From the NCBI GenBank assembly GCA_002838945.1, contig PGXB01000025.1:1-48955 (forward strand): 48,955 nt of DNA. The letters run 5' to 3'. The notes beneath the pieces were generated by a model that worked only from the letters and a program-made list of their open reading frames with translations, searched no databases and had not been told where the DNA came from. This document shows positions 43,739 through 48,955 of this stretch, in pieces. How positions within the stretch are numbered: the first letter of the stretch is position 1; each line of letters begins with the position of its first letter. The translations under genes were made by a program, and so were the position numbers. This DNA is from a candidate division Zixibacteria bacterium HGW-Zixibacteria-1. Lineage in GTDB: Bacteria; Zixibacteria; MSB-5A5; GN15; PGXB01.

Positions 43739-44982
43739 CACTCGATCTCCAGGATGGTTCGGCGAAGCATTTCAAGGGCAGCATATACCGACCGGCCGCG
43801 ATTGGACTGGCGGTCACGCGACATCATGAATTTTTTCGAGGCAACTCCTTTTTTAGAAGCCACTGCGATAAAGACGGTCCCGATCGGTTTCTCATCGGTG
43901 CCGCCGTCAGGGCCGGCGATACCGGTTATGGCGATACCATAATCGGTCCCTGCTTTCTGTAAAATACCGGCCGCCATGGCTTCGGCTACCTCGCCGGAAA
44001 CAGCGCCGAATTTTTCAATAGTTTCGGCCGGAACACCCAGAAAATCTATTTTCGACCGATTGGAGTAGGTGACTTCCCCCTGGAGGAAGTATTTCGATGA
44101 GCCGGGAATGTCGGTGATTTTTCCGGCCAGAAGTCCGGCGGTGCATGATTCCGCGGTCGAAACCGTCTCGCTCCGCTCGGTCAGCAGCTTGCCGACAACG
44201 CTTTCGAGGGTATCTTCACCTTCGCCATAAATATATTTCCCGGTTAACTGGCGAAGTTGCGCCACTATTTTATCGCCCGCCTCGTCCGCCATTTCCCGGG
44301 TGCCGCCGGAGGCGATTACCCGCAAATCGACCCCGCTGAATGACGGCAGATAGGCCAGCCGGACATTTTCGGGAAGTTTTATATAAGGAGCAATTTTCTC
44401 GGCCAGGGCGGATTCGAAGATCCCGGTTGTCCGCAGTTTGTGAATTTTTAGATGCCCCTGCTTGACGAGATGTGTCTGGAGGTAAGGTATTAATTCTTCA
44501 TCGGTGATAACTTCCATCTCGCGCGGCACGCCCGGCAGCGATGCGAACACCTTTCCCCCCTCGACAATCACGATACCGACCGCCGAACCGATGCGGTTGG
44601 GAAGATAGACCGCCCCCTGCGGCAGCAGAGCCTGATTTTGATTAATCGCAGGCATCTCAATACCCCGGGCGGCGAAGCGCTGTTTTAAGTCATCAAGGAC
44701 GTCTTCATGAAAGACCAGATTTCTTTTGAATACTTTAACGATGCCTTTTTTGGTGATATCATCATCGGTCGGCCCCAGTCCGCCGGTGGCAATAACCACA
44801 TCGGTCCGCTTGAGAGCCTGAAGGATGACTTCTTCCATCCGCGTCAGATCATCACCGACGGCAGTCCGATAGACTACACTCAGGCCGATTTCGGCCAGCC
44901 GCCGCGCGATATATGGAGTGTTGGTATCGACCGTATGTCCGGTAATGATCTCATCGCCAATGCTGATTAATTCGACGTCCAT
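43738..44982 (-). CDS. cinA: CinA: competence/damage-inducible protein, nicotinamide-nucleotide amidase
   Basis: CinA couples an N-terminal MoCF-like (COG1058) domain (about 1-170: ELISIGDEIITGHTVDTNT, GGLGPTDDDITKKG, GSAVGIVI) to a C-terminal PncC-like domain (about 255-414: AESCTAGLLAGKITDIPGSSKYF in outline, GIAGPDGGTDEKPIGTV). The family hydrolyses nicotinamide mononucleotide and ADP-ribose-type compounds for NAD recycling. Length 414 is normal. AAAGGAG lies about 12 nt before the ATG. It follows pgpA by 35 nt and overlaps thpR; all are one transcription unit. Confidence 0.96.
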   Translation of the reverse strand: MDVELISIGDEIITGHTVDTNTPYIARRLAEIGLSVVYRTAVGDDLTRMEEVILQALKRTDVVIATGGLGPTDDDITKKGIVKVFKRNLVFHEDVLDDLKQRFAARGIEMPAINQNQALLPQGAVYLPNRIGSAVGIVIVEGGKVFASLPGVPREMEVITDEELIPYLQTHLVKQGHLKIHKLRTTGIFESALAEKIAPYIKLPENVRLAYLPSFSGVDLRVIASGGTREMADEAGDKIVAQLRQLTGKYIYGEGEDTLESVVGKLLTERSETVSTAESCTAGLLAGKITDIPGSSKYFLQGEVTYSNRSKIDFLGVPAETIEKFGAVSGEVAEAMAAGILQKAGTDYGIAITGIAGPDGGTDEKPIGTVFIAVASKKGVASKKFMMSRDRQSNRGRSVYAALEMLRRTILEIE

Positions 44983-45017
44983 ATAACTCTGTGCTCCTTT
45001 GTATATGATCGGGCGGA

Positions 45018-45479
45018 CTAAATATACAATTTTATTATATATACAATCAAGTGTGTCGAAAGATTAGCCTGAATCCCGGCGACGACATCATCAGCCGTAA
45101 CGCCCCATCCCCGCGGAAGCTTCTCGGCGACATTGGCCGGCCAGATTTTGACGGCATCAAAACCGCGAAAGGCGACAAAAGCAATAATATAATTCAGCAA
45201 AGAGAACGGCACCAGTATCAGCGTGATGAACATACCAGCCCATTCGTCGATAACGATTTTTTTGGCATCATGACCATAAATCGGCTCGGCCAGCGAAGCC
45301 AGCCAGACCGAGATTACGGTCAGGGCGACCGCTCCGATTATGACGGCATGGCTGTTATCCCCGACCAGAAAATAGGCGATCAGCCAGGCCGGGATAGTGC
45401 CGGTTGTTCCGGGGACGATTTTGCTATAGCTGCTATAGAAACCGGAGGCGAAAAATTTGATGAGGAAGGTCTTATTCAT
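45018..45479 (-). CDS. pgpA: phosphatidylglycerophosphatase A
   Basis: PgpA removes phosphate from phosphatidylglycerophosphate to make phosphatidylglycerol. The 153-residue membrane protein has FFASGFYSSYSKIVPGTTGT at the N-terminus (family's S-G-x-x-P-x-x-P-G-T-x-G-T/S), IVIDEWAGMFITLILVP in the middle with the conserved Asp-Glu, and FRGFDAVKIWPAN in the final third (F-R-x-F-D-x-x-K-P/W-x-P). About three or four hydrophobic segments are predicted. It overlaps pgsA by ATGA, so the two successive enzymes are translated in coupled fashion. Confidence 0.93.
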   Translation of the reverse strand: MNKTFLIKFFASGFYSSYSKIVPGTTGTIPAWLIAYFLVGDNSHAVIIGAVALTVISVWLASLAEPIYGHDAKKIVIDEWAGMFITLILVPFSLLNYIIAFVAFRGFDAVKIWPANVAEKLPRGWGVTADDVVAGIQANLSTHLIVYIIKLYI

Positions 45480-46063
45480 CGCAGAACGTTCTTTATCATA
45501 CTGTAGTATTTAAGGGAATAATCGAAGCCGGTATAGACGGTCAATAGAGTAACGATTCCGAGAATGATATCATACACCAGTTGATGATCGAAGACAAGCA
45601 GCGAACTCAGCGGGCTGGGGTAAATCTGGAATACCGAATCCAGCGTTATTATCAGCATAATAAATGAGATAACCGTCATCTGCAGGACTGTTTTTACCTT
45701 GGCCATGGCCGATGCCGGAATGACGGTTCCTTTATAGGCCGCCAGGGATCGAAGCCCGGTTATGTAAAAGTCGCGGGCAATAATCAGGACAATCATCCAT
45801 GCCCGGGCATAGCCCATCGAAACCAAACCGATGCAGGCAGCCGAAACCAGGATTTTGTCGGCCAGAGGATCCATGAATTTCCCGAAACCAGTAACAATGC
45901 CGTATTTGCGCGCGTAGTGGCCGTCGAAAAGATCGGTCACGGCGGCAATGATATAAAGAATGAATCCGAATATCCGGCTGTAGGCATTATCCACCAGAAA
46001 GAAAGACATGAAAATGGGCGAAAGAATGATTCTCGCCAGCGTTAATTTATTGGGCATATTCAT
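45476..46063 (-). CDS. pgsA: CDP-diacylglycerol-glycerol-3-phosphate 3-phosphatidyltransferase
   Basis: PgsA makes phosphatidylglycerophosphate from CDP-diacylglycerol and glycerol-3-phosphate. The CDP-alcohol phosphotransferase motif D-G-x2-A-R-x8-G-x3-D-x3-D is complete (FDGHYARKYG, GFGKFMDPLADKIL). About 195 residues from ATG 46063 (MNMPNKLTLAR). No Shine-Dalgarno sequence is visible before it, and a TTGACA-N17-TAAATT promoter (46074-46102) would place the transcript start just upstream, so a very short leader or leaderless mRNA is possible. The alternative ATG is 46057; an upstream TTG at 46108 lacks a well-spaced site. First gene of pgsA-pgpA-cinA-thpR. Confidence 0.93.
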   Translation of the reverse strand: MNMPNKLTLARIILSPIFMSFFLVDNAYSRIFGFILYIIAAVTDLFDGHYARKYGIVTGFGKFMDPLADKILVSAACIGLVSMGYARAWMIVLIIARDFYITGLRSLAAYKGTVIPASAMAKVKTVLQMTVISFIMLIITLDSVFQIYPSPLSSLLVFDHQLVYDIILGIVTLLTVYTGFDYSLKYYSMIKNVLR

Positions 46064-46073
46064 GATGAGGGTG

Positions 46074-46102
46074 AATTTACGACAAATAAACGAGCCTGTC
46101 AA
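46074..46102 (-). promoter_or_regulatory. candidate promoter of pgsA
   Basis: On the minus strand TTGACA (46097-46102) and TAAATT (46074-46079) are spaced by 17 nt. The -35 hexamer is part of GCATTTGACAG (46096-46106), an 11-bp match to the recA upstream site, but without the second TGACAG half. Confidence 0.5.
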
Positions 46103-46262
46103 ATGCAAACCTTTGGTCCCGGAATGAACAAATTTTATTAAATTTGCCCCATTTTAAGCTTGGAATTGCCGTCCGGCGTCGTATATTCCCGTTTATCCAG
46201 TAGATGGATAAAAGCAATTTTCCGCTGCCGGATAAAATAAAGATTTAAGGAGATTGAAATCG

Positions 46263-46760
46263 ATGAAAAAGCTTGTTTTCGGTTTGATGCTGATCGGATT
46301 GCTGGCGGTTTTAATGACGGCATGTTCCAAGGAACGACGGGTCAAAGACGGCGACACGATCAAGGCCCATTATACGGGAAATTTCGAGGACGGCACCCAG
46401 TTTGCCACGTCCTACGGCAATGAACCGGTTGAGTTTGTTATCGGCAGCGGCACCTTTATTCCCGGTTTCGAGATCGGCTTTATCGGCATGGCCGTCGGCG
46501 AAAAAAAGTCAGTGACCATTCCGCCGCTCGAGGGTTACGGCGACATTCACCAGGAATTGATCGCAACCATTCCCAGGGCGGTTTTCCCCGATTCTGTTCC
46601 GGTTGACAGCGGTATGCAGTTCGAGATGCAGCGCCCCGACGGGACGCCGTTTACGGTTTTGATAACCGGTGCCAAGGACGACTCGGTTATGGTCGATGCC
46701 AACCATCCGCTGGCCGGCAAAACGCTGGTTTTCGAACTGGAGCTGGTCGAGATCAAATAA
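46263..46760 (+). CDS. FKBP-type peptidyl-prolyl isomerase, lipoprotein
   Basis: A 165-residue predicted lipoprotein: signal segment LVFGLMLIGLLAVLMTAC with the lipidated Cys at 21 when counted from ATG 46263. The remaining domain is SlyD/FKBP-like: VKDGDTIKAHYTGNFEDGT, PVEFVIGSGTFIPGFEIG, MAVGEKKSVTIPPLEGYG, and a domain insertion ending LAGKTLVFELELVEI. Periplasmic foldase is the likely role. GGAG lies 10 nt before ATG 46263; the in-frame TTG at 46254 would be only 1 nt from it. Diverges from pgsA. Confidence 0.92.
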   Translation: MKKLVFGLMLIGLLAVLMTACSKERRVKDGDTIKAHYTGNFEDGTQFATSYGNEPVEFVIGSGTFIPGFEIGFIGMAVGEKKSVTIPPLEGYGDIHQELIATIPRAVFPDSVPVDSGMQFEMQRPDGTPFTVLITGAKDDSVMVDANHPLAGKTLVFELELVEIK

Positions 46761-46849
46761 GGCGATGAAAGGGACAAGATTATATTCAAATTCGGGGTGG
46801 TGGCTCAACACCGTTGGTTTTGCGAAATTCGAGCTAAAGTATTTGGGGA

Positions 46850-46878
46850 TTGACAATCAGAATGATATTTGATATATT
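46850..46878 (+). promoter_or_regulatory. strong sigma70-type promoter
   Basis: TTGACA (46850-46855) and TATATT (46873-46878) are separated by exactly 17 nt. A transcript would start near 46885. The next start codon is at 47100, but a strong terminator intervenes at 46939-46970. Confidence 0.6.
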
Positions 46879-46884
46879 TATCTT

Positions 46885-46975
46885 AGAGTATTAAAGGTAT
46901 CGACCTCAACCTTCACCGCCACCAAGAATCCTTGTGAGAAGAAGCATCCATTTTTAATGGATGCTTCTTTTATTT
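46885..46975 (+). ncRNA. candidate small RNA or attenuated leader
   Basis: About 90 nt lie between a near-consensus promoter and a strong rho-independent terminator, with no credible ORF. The 5' part can form a small hairpin with AAGGT / ACCTT arms (46895-46914 region). C-rich single-stranded segments (ACCTC, CACCGCCACC) could pair with ribosome-binding sites; the GGAGGT before 47100 is one example. No known RNA family was recognised. The alternative is an attenuator ahead of the exported protein at 47100. Confidence 0.45.
46939..46975 (+). terminator. strong terminator before the Met-rich exported protein
   Basis: The stem AAGAAGCATCCA / TGGATGCTTCTT (46939-46950 with 46958-46969), with two further inner A-T pairs, is followed by TTATTTATT. 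The A-rich upstream arm gives partial function on the other strand. Confidence 0.88.
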
Positions 46976-47099
46976 ATTGGTAATCAACATTTAAAACCAA
47001 TTGGTCATCACTTCGGTATGTATATCATGCAATGCTGAAAAATTTCTTGCTTAATGTTTAATTAATACATATCTTATCTCAACTGTCGCGGAGGTAATC

Positions 47100-48080
47100 A
47101 TGAAGAGTTTTTTGTTCATTGTATTATTATTAATTTCTTACGGCCCGGCCGAATCGCAATCGGAAATGCTGGTCATGCATTCCCGGAAGACTGTCACCGT
47201 TATGGGCATGGGCGGGTCAGAAGTCAATATAACAACCTGGATGAACGTCATTGGGTCGCGCGAAGACAAAAAAGGCAAAGCGACCGGTATGATGGCTATG
47301 ATGTCGGACTATCTTCCCACCGAAAACGGGGTTTCTTTAATCCGCCTTGATAAGAAACTTGGGTGGAATATCGACTCTCTCGGAGAATGCCGGGAAACAA
47401 CCCTGTCGGCATACATCCCCGGTAAAGAAGACACATCCATGGCGAAATATGAGATATTCAAGACCGCCGAGTCAAAAAAATCCGATAGTATTATGAAAAC
47501 AATTGAGTGGGTCACCACAACCGACTCATCGGATACGGTGGAGATCGTGAATGGGTACCCCTGCCGGTTGATCACCTGCCGGTCGGCCGCGCCCGATTCG
47601 GCCAAATCGCGGGACGAAATGATATTTTCATATAAGCTGTGGTATAGTTCTGAGGCCCCCGGAGCCGACATCTATCAGGAATATCAAACGGAATATAATC
47701 GGCTGACCGGATTCGATAACAGTCAGGCGCTGGCCGCTTTGGCGACGGAGATCGGTCCTCTTGGCGCTCCATTAACAAATTTCGCCGGCTTGAGTTTCTC
47801 CGCCAGAGGGATACCGATTAAAACGGTCATGGAAGTTATTATGCCCCAACCCGATTCGGCAGGGAGCGAGAATATCGCCGACAGTTCCGATTCATTCGGG
47901 AAGGATGATCCTCAGATAGCGGATATGATGACTCAGATGGCTGCCGCTTTCAAGAAGATGATAAAGTCGAACGAAGACGGCACGATGACAGTAATGACGA
48001 CCTGTATCGAATATTTTGATATCAGGACGGAAGAATCAATCGACAGCCTCTTCGCCCCACCACCGGCGTGCGAAGAGTGA
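47100..48080 (+). CDS. exported Met-rich protein of unknown function
   Basis: This 326-residue protein has a signal peptide (MKSFLFIVLLLISYGPAESQ). The mature part is unusually rich in Met, with clusters MLVMHSRK, VMGMGGSE, GMMAMMSDY and DMMTQMAAAFKKM. It has few Cys (CRETT, PCRLITCRS, TTC, PACEE) that could form disulfides. A C-terminal repeat-free domain ends SLFAPPPACEE. I do not recognise a family; it resembles in outline periplasmic proteins with a beta-rich DUF4412-like fold, but that is weak. An excellent GGAGGT precedes the ATG. Confidence 0.82.
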   Translation: MKSFLFIVLLLISYGPAESQSEMLVMHSRKTVTVMGMGGSEVNITTWMNVIGSREDKKGKATGMMAMMSDYLPTENGVSLIRLDKKLGWNIDSLGECRETTLSAYIPGKEDTSMAKYEIFKTAESKKSDSIMKTIEWVTTTDSSDTVEIVNGYPCRLITCRSAAPDSAKSRDEMIFSYKLWYSSEAPGADIYQEYQTEYNRLTGFDNSQALAALATEIGPLGAPLTNFAGLSFSARGIPIKTVMEVIMPQPDSAGSENIADSSDSFGKDDPQIADMMTQMAAAFKKMIKSNEDGTMTVMTTCIEYFDIRTEESIDSLFAPPPACEE

Positions 48081-48145
48081 TTGCGTTGATTATTAACCGA
48101 TGTATTTTATAGATGCCCCGGTAAAAATATAACTTCCGCGCTTAG

Positions 48146-48388
48146 TTAACTCGGAAATATAAATTTATTGGCAAGTACCGCGGCGACTGAAGCAGCGACA
48201 CCTGTCATCAACATTGACATGACAATTCGTGGAACAGTCCGCTTCTCCTTGGGAATCCAGATGATGTCATCCGCTATTGACATCACAATCCCGCCTATAA
48301 ACCACGGTAACCATATATTACCGATTATTCTTTGAAGAATCATGGCCACAAAAGCTCCCGCCGCGCAACTTATTATTCTTTTATCCAA
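48146..48388 (-). CDS. small membrane protein (80 aa)
   Basis: The 80-residue protein has two or three hydrophobic helices: about 5-40 (SCAAGAFVAMILQRIIGN and WFIGGIVMSIADDIIW) and 55-75 (IVMSMLMTGVAASVAAVLAN). A short KEKRT loop lies between. The start is TTG 48388 with AAGGGA 6 nt upstream. I do not recognise a family; a membrane anchor or stress-related small protein is possible. No neighbour suggests its job. Confidence 0.65.
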   Translation of the reverse strand: MDKRIISCAAGAFVAMILQRIIGNIWLPWFIGGIVMSIADDIIWIPKEKRTVPRIVMSMLMTGVAASVAAVLANKFIFPS

Positions 48389-48425
48389 TACAATCCCTTT
48401 CTCTTAAGATATAAATATAATAGCT

Positions 48426-48463
48426 CGGGTTCCGAATGAGTCCTCGGACGAATGAGGAACCCG
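48426..48463. repeat. intergenic nested inverted repeat (CGGGTTCC / GGAACCCG)
   Basis: An 8-bp inverted repeat (48426-48433 with 48456-48463) encloses GTCC-TC-GGAC and two copies of CGAATGAG. No T tract follows. Its arm resembles hairpins at 12218-12250 and 30571-30625. Confidence 0.65.
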
Positions 48464-48485
48464 ACAAAATTCCATCTCAAAAAAT

Positions 48486-48533
48486 GTCGGGTTTCTCGCT
48501 CATTCGCTGACGCTCATGATCTCGGACCCCGAC
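48486..48533. repeat. second inverted repeat (GTCGGG / CCCGAC)
   Basis: GTCGGG (48486-48491) and CCCGAC (48528-48533) enclose GCTCATTCG and GCTCATGAT, related inversely to the CGAATGAG copies in the unit before it. The two units together look like a BIME-like pair of REP elements in the gap between the membrane protein gene and the TPR gene. Confidence 0.55.
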
Positions 48534-48555
48534 CTGCTATTGCTACGATTGCTCA

Positions 48556-48955
48556 TTATTCATTAAGGTGGTGGTAATATTCTCGTATTCTTTCGTAGTC
48601 GGATCTTTCCTGACCGTATTTTAGATATTCCATGTAATGTTTTCGAGCTGTCTTCTGGTCATTATTCCACAACGCAATAACCATTTTCACCAGATGACCG
48701 CCTGGTGAGTTTTTATCCATTTCAAAGAGAACATCAGCCAATGAAAACGCAGAATCAAATTGTTGTTTATAAATATATGCTAATGCCAGACTTTCGGTTA
48801 TATATATATGTTCAGGTGAAATCCTTTGCGCTCTTTTAAGGATTTTTATAGCCATGTCATATTTTTTGTCTTCTATTAATAATTGACCCATTTCCTTCAT
48901 AAGTTCACTGTTGTAAGGTTTTAAGGACATCGCTTTACTGTAATATTCTTCAGCG
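48556..48955 (-). CDS. TPR-repeat protein, 5' end cut by the window edge
   Basis: The frame stays open through position 48955: upstream of ATG 48930 it encodes AEEYYSKA, which fits the end of a preceding tetratricopeptide helix, so the gene continues beyond the window and ATG 48930 is not its start. The visible 130 residues hold about three TPR units (KEMGQLLIEDKKYDMAIKIL, SLALAYIYKQQFDSAFSLAD and a weaker third, VKMVIALWNNDQKTARKHYM). TPRs mediate protein-protein contacts; the full domain architecture is not visible. The stop is TAA at 48556. Confidence 0.8.
   Translation of the reverse strand, partial: AEEYYSKAMSLKPYNSELMKEMGQLLIEDKKYDMAIKILKRAQRISPEHIYITESLALAYIYKQQFDSAFSLADVLFEMDKNSPGGHLVKMVIALWNNDQKTARKHYMEYLKYGQERSDYERIREYYHHLNE

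Overview
The window reads as a chromosomal segment of a Gram-negative (diderm) bacterium of moderate GC content. Evidence for an outer membrane is a SurA-like pair of parvulin chaperones, two predicted lipoproteins, and an exported beta-barrel-like protein ending in Phe. A C-terminal dockerin-like repeat of the form N-I-L-D-A-T-x-x-I-D-Y-L-Y-K-x-G, two Lys/Ala/Pro-rich histone-like proteins, and the mixture of families suggest an FCB-related candidate phylum; Zixibacteria is my best guess, but this is inference from pattern memory. No rRNA, tRNA, CRISPR array, transposase or prophage genes were recognised.

Layout. 1-5.6 kb: a small AT-rich hypothetical gene, uvrA, a histone-like gene with a Myb/SANT-like core, and convergent enolase. 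5.7-8.5 kb: a sugar-nucleotide cluster (LegB-like dehydratase, nucleotidyltransferase, C4-epimerase). 8.6-12.1 kb: a minus-strand cluster of SDR oxidoreductase, two-cluster ferredoxin, asparagine-synthase-like protein without the glutaminase Cys, and a small double zinc-site protein. 12.6-16.2 kb: a six-PAS hybrid histidine kinase. 16.5-20.8 kb: lon-ysxC-purA. 21.2-25.0 kb: two parvulin chaperones, an RqcP-like S4 protein, and an orphan STAS protein. 25.1-30.4 kb: a GT-C membrane glycosyltransferase, pcrA/uvrD helicase, and an HDOD protein. 30.4-33.5 kb: an AT-rich exported HEMGH peptidase with dockerin repeats, bracketed by related palindromic repeats. 33.5-38.8 kb: a CPA2 antiporter, an exported Asp/Gly repeat protein (likely beta-solenoid), and a beta-barrel-like protein. 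39.1-41.9 kb: a decapeptide-repeat histone-like protein, an unknown CxxC protein, and an HD-GYP protein. 42-46.1 kb: pgsA-pgpA-cinA-thpR and recA. 46.3-48.96 kb: an FKBP lipoprotein, a candidate small RNA, a Met-rich exported protein, a small membrane protein, palindromic repeats, and a TPR protein cut by the window edge.

How parts connect. DNA-repair genes are prominent (uvrA, pcrA, recA, cinA). The most interesting signal is a direct repeat TGACAG-N4-TGACAG that I found in tandem form only twice: across the uvrA start codon and upstream of recA. This makes it a candidate damage-response (LexA-type) operator of unusual form. Envelope biogenesis and protein quality control form a second theme (SurA-like proteins, FKBP, Lon, RqcP, phospholipid synthesis), and regulation and signalling a third (hybrid kinase, STAS, HDOD, HD-GYP). 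Other leads are a strong promoter-terminator pair with no gene between (about 46885-46975), a dispersed palindrome family, and the SDR/ferredoxin/asparagine-synthase-like operon.
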